Source: Dactylellina haptotyla (lineage: Eukaryota > Ascomycota > Orbiliomycetes > Orbiliales > Orbiliaceae). From it: DNA of 64,000 nt. Under the pieces are notes generated by a model. That model searched no databases, was not told where the DNA came from, and saw only the letters and a program-made list of their open reading frames with translations. Where the stretch lies: assembly GCA_031310005.1 (NCBI GenBank), contig CM062383.1, positions 310,001-374,000 of the forward strand, given 5' to 3'. Every line of letters starts with the position of its first letter. Position 1 is the first letter of the stretch. This document shows positions 10,627-22,498 of the stretch, one piece after another. Made by a program: the position numbers and the translations under genes.

Positions 10627-12785
10627 ACTTATGAGACCATCGATTTATATCCCTTGCAGAAAGATAGGAGGAGGAGAGAGACTTCACTGTGGCGGGGACC
10701 GACGGGGTACTTATTTGTCTCGCCAGGCCTGCTGCACACGCATGGAATGATTCGCATGCACCGGAAACCTGATTCGATTCCTGCCCGCGAGGAATTTTTT
10801 AGCGTCCGACAAGAAGCAACATGCCGGCCGAAGAGGAGGAGGACGAGTACGTGCCTGCCTTAGCTCGCTTTGCTCCTCCTCGCTAACAGGAAGAATAACA
10901 AGAAGGTTAACGGGAGCTGCAGCAGGGACGATTTGTGTCCTCCGCCTTCCACCGGGTCCTCTCTTGCCGACAGCTAACAATTTTGGCGAAGTTCGGACAC
11001 GCCCCATGTTGATAATGTACGATACGGTGCATTCTTCACAAAATGGCAAAAGTATACGAGCAGGGCACACGGTACCTCGAGCATCGACGCCTCCAGCTTC
11101 ACACACGTAGGCTGCGTCACCTACCTACATATCTCCGAGATAGGCCTCTCGAGGCCCGTCCTGCTGCTTCTTCACCGCTAGTCGAGATGGTGTGGGCATG
11201 CATGCAAGACGGCCGACCCTTGGCCAAACCCAACCCATGTGCGCGGGTCATTCGAATTATTTCGGGCTGGGCAAGAGGAATGCCGCTCTCACTCTTGATC
11301 TGGTCTATCGGTCGGCGTTGAGACCCTGGTGTGGCTGCGTCGCCTTTAGCTCTGTTCGCCTGCCCTGGTCGGGTGGGAGGGCTCACCCTTCGGTCTCACT
11401 CTGCGGTGGCCGTAGTTCACATCTGCCAGCTAACGTGAATCGGGTCTGCCGCGAATAGCGTGCTTACACATTATTTTCTGACGTTCAAGCTTGGTTGGAA
11501 TGGTACGAGCGTTCGAGCTATGGAATTTTCGTTGAAAAGAATCCAGTGTACGAACATGATAGAATTTGAAGGGCAGATATCCTGCTGATAGGATATCTAA
11601 ATATTTTCGAGTGAAAACATCCCAGCTACTAATTCTAAAGCAAATACCGCGAAATAGGACTTGAAACAAGCATTCGGGGTTTGTGTTGCGGACAATTCAT
11701 ATCGCGAGCTCTCCATCAAACCAACTCCATCCGTCGACGGCCGTCTACATCCTATTCCTGAAACACTGTCGAAGTTTTACTAATGAAATATAATACCGAC
11801 CAGCCTAGACCTTCTACCGCTTGATCTAATATAATTTACAAAAAACAAACAATATTTTTGAGAATTGTACACAAGTCCCTCAACATCTGTAAATATACTC
11901 TCGACAGGCAAACTTGAGCGAGCCGATGCCGAGATGCTGCGGTGCTTAATGGAAGTATGCATAGTACAAAATATACCTTAGGCTAAAGCTATAACTCGTC
12001 TAACAGCGGGGTATTATGCAATATGGCGAAATAATATCTATAGAAAGTAACACGATCTTATTGTAACCGTTCTAGATATATACCGGCTCGGAGGACCCAC
12101 AGTGGATCCACTGTTGCCCACGGTAAAACTAGGCCGCTATATATTTTATTCCAAAATACAAATCTAGTTTGTGGAAATATCTTGGATTGTACCTCAGAAG
12201 TACAATCTACGAAGTGACCGAGTGTATATGTCTCTGAAAGCTGCAATACTATATTATAGGTACGGAATCCAGCGTGCATATATTTTACTCAATTTTGAGT
12301 TAGCCATTCGGACAAAAACCACAATATTTGAAATTTTGGCGTTCGGATCTTACGAATATAAGATCGTCGAATATTAGTTTGTAAACTCAGTCAACGAAGT
12401 TGATGCCAGTGGGAGCAGAGGCGAGATGTCAGTCACCAATATCTCTTAGACCAGATATACATATCGATATCTCGAATAGACCATCTTCCTTCCAATCCTA
12501 TTCGTTGTAAAAAAAATACGCGGGATAAACAACGATGGCCACAGGCCTTTGACGCATATGCATCAGTACGAAAACAATGATTTACTAATAATTATGCTTT
12601 GGAAACATTAATATCGGTGAGCTCACTCTTTAATTGAGAGTATTATAATATATACAGATGACCAACATCGGCCATACCTTCCGCCTATCAAACTACAACG
12701 ATGCTGCGACCTTCGTCCTTCCTCAAACTACATTTCTTTACCTGCCGCTTCCCCTGCATAATAGAACCTTATAGATATTTCTTAT
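10627..12785. other. 2.1 kb gene-free interval with a GC-richer island
   Basis: About 10680-11460 is visibly richer in G+C than its surroundings and carries overlapping short open frames on both strands, none with recognisable protein character. From 11460 to 12785 the sequence is AT-rich. No repeats, tRNA or known protein segments found. It must hold the promoter of the F-box gene on the left and the terminator of the NAD kinase on the right. Confidence 0.5.
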
Positions 12786-14154
12786 TTAGAAATGAACTTC
12801 CTCTCCAAACGGATAATTAAACTTCAACAGGCCATTCAACCCGCTGACCCACTCGTCCTCGTGCTCGCTCCCTTCCCGCCAGATACACGGCACCCCACCC
12901 TCCCCTATCCCGCAATGGTTCATCTCTCCGGTAACCCTAACCTCCACACCGGTACCCACCCCACCCCACCGTTTCCCATCAATCGACACCTCAACTTCAT
13001 TACCCCTCGTTTTACCAGACAACTTCAACGTCACTTCCGACTCGGCAGGCAACACCAACGGCCTGAACGACAAGGAGCGCGGACATATCGGCGTCAAGAG
13101 AATAGCGGGTACCTTCGGATGCACGATCGGCCCGAGACTGGATAACGAATATGCCGTCGATCCAGTTGGCGTGCTCAAGATGATACCGTCCGCAACGGCC
13201 TCCGTGAGAAACCTGCCGTCGACAAAGACCTCTACAACAGCCATGTGCGGGTTCTGCCCGCGGTGAATGTTGACTTCGTTCATAGACCACACGCCGTTCA
13301 CCTCTGCTTTACCGCTGTCGACGCCGCCGTTCGCAGCAGGATCATTGGGCGGCCACAAGTCACCGATTAGCTGTTTGTTGCCTTCGAATACTTGCATTTT
13401 AATCCGGCTGCGGCGCATCACGCGGGCTTGGTTACTCCAGACGGCGGATACGGCGGCTTTGTAGTCGGTGAACTTCCAGGGGCCCAGGAATCCGAGGGTA
13501 CCAAGGGAGAACGAGAGCAGCGGGGGAACAACCGGGGAAGTTGAAAAGATGCTCGCAGCGTGAAGGATCGTGCCATCGCCGCCGAATGTGACGGTGAGAG
13601 AGGTCTTCAGATGGTAAGGGTTGCGGTTTGGAAACGGCGGGAGTGTCGTATACGGTGTAGCGTATACTGGGAACGGTAGGGTCGAATGGAGTTCTGTTGC
13701 CGTGGCGGGTTCGAGGATTATATTTGTCTCGGGGTGCGCCGTCGTAAGATGCCTACTCTCACGCGATTAATTCTCTTGATGCCCAACTTTTTTGACGTAT
13801 ATACGGATCAAAAAACGTACTTTGCGAATTCAATCATCGCCTCTGTGACGGATGGCGCACCTTCCTTCTGGATCAGAAGGACATTGTTTGGAGGTTTGTC
13901 ATCTGGGAACCGTATGATCTCAAGACTTTTATTCGTACATTCTGCTCAAACTAGAGGTGTGAGTTAGTCAAGGGATATCACAGATGCCTGGATAGGACAG
14001 CGGGGTTGTCGTATTTACCGCGATATACTGGATCCACCCGATTCTCAAGATCCCATATTGACCGTAACTCAAACTTTGGCCGGGAGGTGGAGAAGAATCT
14101 TCTGCCTACCGCGCAGGCTTCTGCCTTTCGCACGGTTCGTAGAAGATGCCGCAT
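12786..14154 (-). CDS. POS5: mitochondrial NAD(H) kinase (POS5-like)
   Basis: Three exons on the minus strand: 14019-14154, 13821-13941 and 12786-13752 (introns 77 and 68 nt), 407 aa. It phosphorylates NAD(H) to NADP(H) using ATP. Motifs in order: 'FGGDGT' at 142-147 (diphosphate loop), 'LSFSLGTLGFL', 'NEVNIHRG' at 244-251, and 'TPTGSTAYSLS' at 280-290 in the NAD-binding domain. The first exon supplies an Arg-rich, acid-free leader 'MRHLLRTVRK' and 'RRFFSTS', which resembles a mitochondrial presequence with an R-x-F|S-type cleavage site, so the protein should be matrix NADH kinase, supplying NADPH for antioxidant defence and biosynthesis. Phases (1, 2) match exactly at both junctions. It sits 326 bp downstream of the co-oriented 5-phosphatase gene. 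Confidence 0.88.
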
Positions 14155-14480
14155 TTCTTTCTAATTGTTCGGTGTGCCCGCAGCCAGCTGCGATCAGTGG
14201 GGTTGAGTTTTTTGGTTATTGCGGGATGTTAGATGCTCTCTGACGTCGTGGTGCAGACTGGAATATTTCATTCCGTCTGTGCAACTCGGCTTAGTCAGAA
14301 AACCTGCCTGTGGTATTTTCTTCTATCTCAACACAAATGTATGGGGAGATTTATCTAAACAGGGCTCGTATGTATATTATATGGCGACCACGCTTGGAAA
14401 CAGGAACAGATAACGCCGATTGTGCTAAAAATGCTACTCTTTGAAACCTTTTGTATATGAATAAAGGTTTGGCTTCAAAG
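14155..14480. other. intergenic between two minus-strand genes
   Basis: 326 bp holding the 3' end of the 5-phosphatase gene and the promoter of the NAD kinase. No open frame or repeat recognised. Confidence 0.4.
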
Positions 14481-17400
14481 CTACCCCACAAAGGCTGCCA
14501 GAAAAGATATCCGCCTCTCCTCCTCGCGCTTCTCCAGAGTTTCGCTACGCCAGCCATCCATCACCGGAGGCCGTCTTACTATAGCTTCAGAGAATTCTTT
14601 GAGAAGATTCTTTTTAACCATTTCAGTTGTGGTGAGCCTGCTGCTGGCACTTAAACGCTTGACCAGAGCCACCGGCGACATCGGCGCTGTCCTAGAGTTG
14701 TTTGTAGTCGCGGCATCTTGCTTCGGCGACAGTAAAGATATTATCTCTGATATGAATCCGGTCATGTAGATGAATACATTGGCATGAACCGGCGGTGCCG
14801 CCGTGGGTAACATATCGAGTATCTTCAAGATATGTTAGCTTTCTAATCTTTAACGAGTTGGTAGAGGAAATTCGTACTTTATCTGCCCCCGCTTTCCCAC
14901 CGACACCTTTCACCACCTCTCCGTACAGCGAAACAGGAAGAACACCATCCTTCAAGAAAACTAGCCAATCCAACAGGCACTCCGCCATGACCTCGCACTT
15001 ATCTTCCTCCGAAAAGCCCTTCTTGTCGACTTCCTCCCACCGCCAGTCCTTATCGCAGTCAAGGGCCTCTCTTATCCACCTCTTGAGCGCCGATCTGGCG
15101 AATACGGAGCCGCGCGTGAGCTCATCTGCACCCTCATCATCTTCACCTTCCTTATCAGCAAGACCTAGGTTGTAATTAGTCTCTATGTTCATGTCTATAG
15201 AAAATAAGAGCGGAATATGGTAATACCCCATGTTTCCTTGACAAACGGCCAACCGGGCAGCATTGTCCACCGAACACCTTCTCCACCCTCACTCATCACA
15301 ATACTCCTCAAAGTTAATAGCAGATACTCCGTCATTCGGAATAACTCTCTCGGTGCGCTCCACTGAGGCGGACCTTCACACTTCGAATTGTTTCTGATCC
15401 CACCAGCGGAGTCAGGCACCCGGAGAAGATCTGTAAGCGCATATCCCAGAAAAGTAGGTTTGAACTCTGCTTTCACAGGTATATATTTATCCTGTCCGTG
15501 AGCCACTCGTAACACAAGAACATCTGATAACTCTTCTTTGCCCCAGTTTAGTTGGCGTAGTAAAGAAGCATAGTCGATTGGCGAGCCATTTTTCCTGGGC
15601 GGAAGCGCCACTTGAAGCGTAACCGACTCTGCATCCCCCGGCTGGAGTGTATGCGGACCAGGCTTTCCTGTATGATTGAAAACCGCAGATAACCAAGCTT
15701 TGGAAACTTCCTCCTGCGGTGTACCGCTGCTATCATCCCCGAACGCCATAGGATCATTAGCATCCTCCGCTGATATATTGGTGAATTCGCCGTCCTCGGT
15801 TTCTTCTATGATCCCTGAAAGGCCGGGCCGCTTCACAAACTCGCATACCGCGGCAGTTCGCCCTGTGTTCGCGACTGTGATGGTGCGCCGGATCACTTGG
15901 TCCCAGGCGATTTCGCCAAAGTCAACAGATTCACTATTAGAATCACCATCCACGATCACTGTAACCACAGGCCGGGATTCGTTTTCACGCCGATCGAGTT
16001 CCTTGACGACTTCGACCTGTATCTGCGAACGCTTTTCCTGATCGACGGCCATAAAACTGAGAATGAATTCCGCGGTCACGGGTTTATGATCCGATGTCGT
16101 TACCGACTGATGCGAAACATATTTTAAGAGTTTCAGAGGACTTTCGACGTCCGATATATCAATCTCATTGATGGACGATATTTCATGGTCGACAGCTTTT
16201 GGTACTTTCAGACCGCGAGGACCTGGTGTGGATTCCCCTTCCTCGCCGGCGTCACCTCCATCTTCGTCGTCCGGTACAAAATCGAACAAGACATCCGTTG
16301 TTTCCATTCCTTCAAGATGCGATTCTCTCTCTTTGTCCCGAGCGTCAGCTAGTTTCCTAGCTTCTCCGCGCCCGATTTCTTCAAGCTCAACCCTCCAATC
16401 TTTCCACAATATTCGATCGCAATAACTAGGCACCCTAGCCTTTTCACTGGTGTCGAAAGCGGAGACTGTACCAACGTCGTATTTATAGGTTGGGACGAAC
16501 GAAATCTTTCCTTCGTGATAGTACTGGAAAGCTTTGCCTAATTCCTGCTGTTTCCGCAGCTGGTCCGAGAGTAGAAGATACTCTGTGGTTTCATCGAAGT
16601 TTCGATCCGCTTCCTTCCACTTATCATCATCTGAGAGTTCGTTCGCATTATCATCCTGTGTAAGTTTAACGACAGGGTCACTTCCGTCCATTTCGGGAGG
16701 TAAGAACTTTTTCAGAATCCTTCGGATCTCGTTGCCAGGCATGTCGAGTCGATAATTCAAATCCCCCGCCCATATAACCAGATTACACTTATTGAATGGA
16801 TAACCGCTCGGAAAAGCTGCAGCTACAGCTTCTGGTGGCGAACCACCCCCAGATATAGGTAGAGGTTTCGGATGGAAGAACGCTCTTTTCTGTATTTCTG
16901 CGAAGTCCCAATTTCGTCGGTCTACAGCGTTCGCGAAAGCCGCAAGATGAGAATTAACAAACACGATAGTAACGCCTCGGTCGTCTTCCGGCTCCCTGTC
17001 GTACATGGCCTTGTCGGCGTACGAAGGTGGTGATATCCCGGCTGCAGGCAAGCCGCCAATTACAAGTCGACCCAGTGCACCACCTTTATTTCCCATGTAA
17101 CCCATCAAACCCGTACCTACAGATGTAGAACTCGGGGTAGTTATTTGGGAAGCTATATCTGGCGAGACGTAGATGAACATGAGGATACCGACTAATTGTT
17201 GCACGATGAGGCATCGGTAGTCTGGTAGCGCAGCCTATGGGTCAGCGTACCCGTTTGCCCTTTTAGCCGAGAGATACCTTTGGGGTTCGAAGCTCGCATA
17301 TAGCAACAGCAAGAGTGTTTCCATACCTGAATTTCGTCCTGCCACCTCCGCTGGAGAGCCTCGTCCACTGACCGGATAAAGTTCTCAGGCGCCGTAACGT

Positions 17401-18115
17401 CTACGACTTCTTGGAGACAGATGACTTGAATGCAATTTGGGAGATCGTGTTGGCGACGGTGCCCTCCCTCGAGACTTTCTTGGGCAGCTTCTTCTTCTTC
17501 TTCGTTTTTTGCCGTTCTTCCAGTATATTGCATATTATCCGTCTGCTCAACCGCTGTTTCCCCTGAAGTTCGCGGTTTTTCATCACCGACTCCAGAAGCG
17601 TACTGTGAGCCTTCCCTACCTTGGCGCGGAGTTCGCTGATCTTCTTGTCCTTCATTTTCTCGACCTGCTTCAGAGCTTTGAGCAGTGGAGATCCGCCAAT
17701 GGACTGGTCCATCCTCGTGGTAGGGGCCGTCGCGTCCAGCTTGATGCGGGATATCAGGTCCGCCCTCTCCCTTTGAGCCCGGGTCGACGGCACTTCGAAC
17801 CCCACCTTCGATTGCATTGGATGCCTCGGCTTCGGGTGATCCCTCAGCGATGTCTCCTCCGGTTCCTTCGGTTGTCCTTTCCGCGCGCTGGCCATCTGTC
17901 GGACGGGGATTCGAGTCACGAAGGAGGGCACCGAGATCCTTCGGCGTACCGTCCATAGCGGCCACGTTCCAGGTGGTGACTTTGATCGTACATGTATCGC
18001 GGCGAAGGAATTCTCGGCTCCGCATGTAGAGATGTGCCGCGACCGGGCCGCCAACCAGCTTTTCGAGCTGAAGCGACCGACGACGCCCCGGGTCGGAAGC
18101 GCGAGTGGCCGCCAT
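14481..18115 (-). CDS. OCRL/INPP5B-type inositol polyphosphate 5-phosphatase
   Basis: Four exons: 17327-18115, 15227-17234, 14878-15164 and 14481-14822 (introns 92, 62 and 55 nt), 1141 aa. It removes the 5-phosphate from PI(4,5)P2 and related inositides at membranes. The IPPc catalytic domain carries 'VTTWNVA' (~46-52), 'LQEV', 'GNKGG' (311-315), 'NSHLAAF' (~358-363), 'WAGDLNYR' (418-425), 'FVPTYKYD' (~509-516), 'RVPSYCDRILW' (~530-540) and 'SDHKPVTAEF' (~644-653): the full catalytic set. An ASH-like beta domain follows ('VDFGEIAWDQVIRRTITVANTG'), then a helical RhoGAP-like region ('LPTAAPPVHANVFIYM'), the OCRL order. Odd: about 175 residues of charged low-complexity sequence are inserted between the first catalytic strand and 'LQEV'. 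The 62-nt intron was placed by its 'gactaat' branch site and matching phase. Confidence 0.88.
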
Positions 18116-18991
18116 AGGTTTGTCATGAGCGGTAACAACGGATCGGTGGTGTATAAGCTAGGGGAGCCTGGCGCTACTGTTAAAGAAGGTATGAAGGTGT
18201 CGTAACGTTCGAAGTCATAATAATTTGGAGGGGCGGTTGAGAGTTGGCGGGGTATATGTGGTTGGTTTCGAGGGTTGGACTTGGAGATGCTCAGCCAAAG
18301 TTTGGCTGCAAAGTTGGCGCTGGGAAAGTCTCTTGGCGTCACAGCCGAAGCTGCCCGCCAACACAAACGTCACCTTACAGCCGCTAGAATAACGCCTGCA
18401 ACTGCACCATATTACTATTGTCCGATTAGTAAATGTCGACGGGATAAGATAGTTAGCGGGTGACAAATGCGCTTTTACAGGCAATGCAGCTGATATCAGA
18501 TCCGAAGTGTTCCATTTAAATATTTGTTGCCGATATATTCCAGCGTTGCCCACGTTATTGAGGTATTCCAGGCTGCCTTAGTGGCCAGATTGGGTCTAAC
18601 AAGTTATATCAAGCGATCTATTACAAATTAGGACTACACTTGGCTGGGTAGTAACCTGCTTTTAAGAGCCAGATATGCAAATCAAATACTGCATCTCGAT
18701 ATTCACTTGGACAAAGATACTATTCAAAAGTTTCAAGAGAAGAAAACAACGATCTATATTCTTTCATCATCTATAAGCTATATTTTTGTGTAATTATAAA
18801 GGTTTTAAAACAAAATGAATGACCGTGCACCAATAGGCTGTAAACACACCAGCAAGCATCAACATGTTAAAGTTTAAGGAAAGTGGGTTTTGGTTTCGGG
18901 CGGCGCAGCCACCTCAGCGTGTACGGAGTCAAATCAATGCTATGGCTATGGCTACTCTTCACCAGCAGCTACCATTTCTCTCGTCACAGGT
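18116..18991. other. intergenic
   Basis: About 880 bp between the 5-phosphatase promoter and the 3' end of the repeat-peptide gene. The left 300 bp are GC-richer and carry an open frame that continues out of the 5-phosphatase exon in another frame; I regard that as a shadow. The rest is AT-rich with nothing recognisable. Confidence 0.4.
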
Positions 18992-19489
18992 TTAAGCCTT
19001 TCCGATTTTTGGAAGAGTAATCTCCTTCTTTGGAAGAGGAGCTTCTTCTGGAAGTGGCTTCGTTCCATCCATAAAATCTTTCATATCGGGGTCGACGAAT
19101 ACACGCTTTCCGATTTTTGGAAGAGCGATTTCCTTTTTGGGGAGAGGTGCCTCTTCTGGAAGTGGCTTCGTTCCGTCCATAAAATCTTTCATATCCGGAT
19201 CGACGAATACACGCTTTCCGATTTTTGGAAGAGCGATTTCCTTCTTCGGAAGAGGAGCCTCTTCTGGGAGTGGCTTCGTTCCGTCCATAAAATCCTTCAT
19301 ATCGGGGTCGACAAATACACGCCTTCCGATTTTTGGAAGAGCAATTTCCTTTTTGGGGAGAGGAGCCTCTTCTGGGAGTGGCTTCGTTCCATCCATGAAA
19401 TCTTTCATATCCGGATCGACGAAGGCGCGTGGATCAACTGCCGCCGCAAGAGCAACAGCGATGAGGCAGGCAATGACGGAGACCTTCAT
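18992..19489 (-). CDS. secreted repeat-peptide precursor with kexin sites
   Basis: Single exon, 165 aa. Residues 1-17 form a clean signal peptide ('MKVSVIACLIAVALAAA'). The rest is four nearly identical 36-residue repeats (22-57, 58-93, 94-129, 130-165). Each starts (A/V)FVDPDMKDFMDG, continues through TKPLPEEAPLPKK and ends EI(A/T)LPKIG. Repeats 1-3 end in RR, KR and KR, the dibasic sites cut by Kex2 in the Golgi; the last ends KA and the stop. Processing would release up to four copies of a ~34-residue acidic peptide, or shorter pieces if the internal KK is also cut. The layout is that of kexin-processed repeat proteins, which include mating-factor, dikaritin RiPP and epichloecyclin precursors. 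The repeat has no Cys and no Tyr, so it is not a typical dikaritin core. Function unknown. Confidence 0.85.
   Translation of the reverse strand: MKVSVIACLIAVALAAAVDPRAFVDPDMKDFMDGTKPLPEEAPLPKKEIALPKIGRRVFVDPDMKDFMDGTKPLPEEAPLPKKEIALPKIGKRVFVDPDMKDFMDGTKPLPEEAPLPKKEIALPKIGKRVFVDPDMKDFMDGTKPLPEEAPLPKKEITLPKIGKA
18995..19426 (-). repeat. four tandem 108-bp repeats inside the peptide precursor
   Basis: Units at 19319-19426, 19211-19318, 19103-19210 and 18995-19102, exactly 36 codons each. Differences are mostly third-position (for example ggg/gga, tcc/tct), leaving the peptide almost unchanged: only A/V at position 1, RR/KR/KA at the end and A/T once. That pattern points to purifying selection on the peptide or frequent gene conversion. 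Confidence 0.95.
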
Positions 19490-20864
19490 TGTGGATATGT
19501 AGATATTTTATTCTAAAAGAACGAGAAATTCGTAACTGTTACCGGCACAGACAGTAAGAAAAGACAAACTCGAAATATAAATAAAAGATTGATGATTGAA
19601 TATTGTGTTATAGCGAAGATGTTGCTGATGGTGGTGAGAAAAAAAGGAGTAACTGAAGCCCAAGATCATGCATATATATACACATATTTCTTCCAGATAA
19701 TTTCCCAGAAATTCGAGCTATTGCCGTCATAGGTCGAAGAGCTCACACCAACATGCAATATCACAATCGACTTTCGAAATTTCGATACCAAATTTTCAAG
19801 AGTTGAAACCACTTGATTTTGCACCAGTGTTATAACCTCAAAATGCGGCACACAGAATTTCCATCTCGGGAAGGAGGAATTGCGCGTGGTTGAAAGGGAG
19901 CTAGGGCACCATGCCTATTAGCTCCACCGAAAACCCTGCCCAACGTGGCTTCGCGAAATTAAAGCGAGACTCGCGTAGAAAAATGGCCAAGGGGCTCAAA
20001 TGGAGTTCCGACATAGGCGATTTCTTTGAGCGTATGCTAATAAACTCTCTAACATTAGAAACTGGCCAAGTATTGCGATAATCTCGTTGGACTTTGTTGG
20101 GAACTCGGCTTCCTTCCTGATATCGTTAGCCGCGGCTCAGCCTGCAACACTAGATGCGCAATCCAGGCGACCATTGCTTCAGGTGTCTCTGAATCCAGGG
20201 AGGCTCGCCAGAAAACAAGTATGGATTCTTTTCCCCTGCGGTATTCCTGGGTTCACTCTAGAAGGATATGAGTTTCACTAATTTGCGTTTAAACTTTTAA
20301 GAGGGTTTTCATTAGCTAGTGAGCTGAATTCATGAAAGGTTCCGGAATTTTCTCTCGCTTTGCTAGCGCTAGCCCCGGTTAACGGTTGCGTGATGCAATT
20401 ACTATGCATATATGGACAGCTCGATATCAGAGCTCGCCTGAATTATTATCTGTACAATCACGCCATACAAAGTGCCCATTAGTGAGACCAATGAGACATT
20501 CTTCTTTTCCATGACCCCATATCGTCCCATATCGTCGTGTCCCATGTAGTCCCCTAGCTACCAGATTTTGTAATTTGTGTTGTGTCAACTTATTGGCTAG
20601 CCAAGCCTGAATCTTTTTTCCCGATTGGGCGAACGAGCAGCCACAGCAGAAGAAGTCCGCAGTGCTGCAAGCCCAACCTGCTTATAAATCGTTCGGACAT
20701 GTTTCGGAAATAACATCGCGAGAAAACACTTACGTTGATGACATTCATCCATCCTTGTTTTGGGCGCGTACAAAGTTGGCTGCTATTAGAGGATCTCTCG
20801 CCCTTTGCATTAGAGCATATCCCACGATTTTGTGCTCATCAAGGAACTGCATATTATACTACCG
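19490..20864. other. divergent intergenic region between the peptide gene and the bZIP gene
   Basis: About 1.4 kb separating two divergently transcribed genes, so it probably holds both promoters. A TATA-like run 'catatatatacacatat' at about 19670-19687 lies some 185 bp upstream of the peptide gene ATG (minus direction). Short open frames here are not protein-like. Confidence 0.45.
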
Positions 20865-22335
20865 ATGTCAACAGCATCAAAGCAGGCGACTAAAAGACGC
20901 GGGCGTCCTCGCAAGGATGGGGCTTCGAGTACCTTTATCAATAAAGTTACGGATGTTCGTTATTCCGGTTGAGACTGGTCTGTTTCCGAAATAGGACTAA
21001 TCCGATATCATACAGGGTCGAAGAGAGCAGCTGCGACGGGCTCAGAAGGGCTTTCGCTTGCGCCAACAAGCTTCAAAGGAAGTGCAAATGCAGCGGCTCG
21101 AAATGTTGAGTAGTGTGGTCGATGGAATGAGTACCGTCTTTACCGAGTTGATTGACGCATCTCTCCGCTCCGAACTGTTACGAAATGACCCAAACTTCCT
21201 GAAAGTCCTTCATTCTTCGATGTCCCGTTTTGTTACTCTTGCCGAGACAGCAGAAATGTCAAAACTGGAAGATTCGACAAATGCTAGCGAACAACAAGCG
21301 CCAAAACAAGAGGTGGATAGTTCCTCATCAGAAGATTCGCCATTAAAACTGTCGACCAAATTGGAGATGCTTGCATACACAAATTCAAAAAACGTTCCCC
21401 AAGACAGCAGTGCGATTGGGGAACAAGGAATCATAGAAACAGCATCTTTTCCACGGAACCCTTATGGTAACGGCTGGCTAAACTACGTCCCAGCAAAACT
21501 AGCTAATACCACCAGCACATCTTCAAGACGTTTCAATCATGAAGAGCACCGAATAAGTGTTAAATTGCTTCAAATTACTCTCAGTACGGCTTATTACGCG
21601 TTATATGGTCAAAATGAAAGTAGCGATCCGTCGCCATTAGGCAAAGCCATGTTTCGCCGCGCCTTGATGTACCAGAAGAAACAAGAGCTACTTTTTGACC
21701 TAAGGTGGTTTCTCGGACCAGGGTACCCAGAGATATATCGCCTAGGATCCATTGATTTAGGAGATCCCAGGGATGATGAGAGTCCGCTAGACACAATATC
21801 CCGCGAATTGTTGAAGCCAGTGTCAATGCGCCACTCTGCCTTCAAAGAAAAGGGCCCGTCATTCTTAGACGCCATGGGTGTTGAGGAGTACCTTCGGAGG
21901 AGAGGGGTAAAACTCTTAGACTCCCATACAATTGAAATACCGCCTGCCGGATTTAAAAATGTGTCTATCGAGGCAGCCCACCCGACCGGTAGATTAGACG
22001 ACAACAATTTTCAAGACATCCTAATTCAACACTTTGGAACGAATGGCGAAAATGGCAACCAGGCTATGCCACCATCAAATTTGATTGATTTTTTTGATCG
22101 AGGCGTCTTTCCCAGGGAAAAAGAAGAGCCCGAGACCAAATTTATTCCCGTTGACATCGGCCCAAATTTAGAAGATTCTCTAACGGCAACTTCAGCTCAA
22201 CTTTCACAGCAGCCCCATGTCGTCAGTCTTTCAAAATTGCTACAGAATCTCACTTTAATATCGAGCTGTTTCAGCGGTGGGCCCGCATACCAAGGAAATG
22301 CAATTGAACGAGCAGTATTAGCTTCTGCAGCATAA
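20865..22335 (+). CDS. fungal bZIP transcription factor with N-terminal AT-hook
   Basis: Two exons. Exon 2 is 21016-22335; exon 1 starts at the ATG at 20865 and ends at 20945 or 20954 (two phase-0 GT donors are possible), giving 466 or 469 aa. Exon 1 encodes 'KRRGRPRKDG', an AT-hook-like minor-groove binder. Exon 2 opens with the basic region 'RREQLRRAQKGFRLRQQ', closely like the R-R-x-Q-x-R-R-A-Q-x-x-x-R-x-R signature of fungal bZIP proteins, then a short leucine-containing helix ('QMQRLEMLSSVVDGM'). The C-terminal ~280 residues ('ALYGQNESSDPSPLGKAMFRRAL', 'ELLFDLRWFLGPG') look like the alpha-helical region often found after the bZIP in these regulators. Nuclear, sequence-specific DNA binding. 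Placed between the repeat-peptide gene and an SDR, it could control them; that is inference. Confidence 0.8.
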
Positions 22336-22498
22336 TTTCGTCTTGATTACTATTTTGTTGAGGTTCTTGAATCGCAGTAACTACTCATTCTAACAAAATA
22401 AAAAATCTAGAGGGAAAATAAAGTATAATATCAATGCGAAAGTGCTTTAGTTCACCATCTGTGAGAATTGGATCTGAAATCCGATCTCAGTTGAAAAT

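Noticed and set aside
10711-11106. 131-codon minus-strand frame in the GC-richer island
   Set aside because: Composition is Arg/Pro-rich and irregular, with no motif or splice-linked partner.
17401-18366. 321-codon minus-strand open frame overlapping the 5-phosphatase first exon
   Set aside because: It is in another frame of the same strand. The alternative frame carries the IPPc motifs and joins the next exon in phase, so the longer frame is a shadow of the low-complexity insert.
18890-19516. 208-codon plus-strand frame antisense to the repeat-peptide gene
   Set aside because: It is open only because the 108-bp repeats have a period divisible by three; the opposite strand has the signal peptide and dibasic sites.
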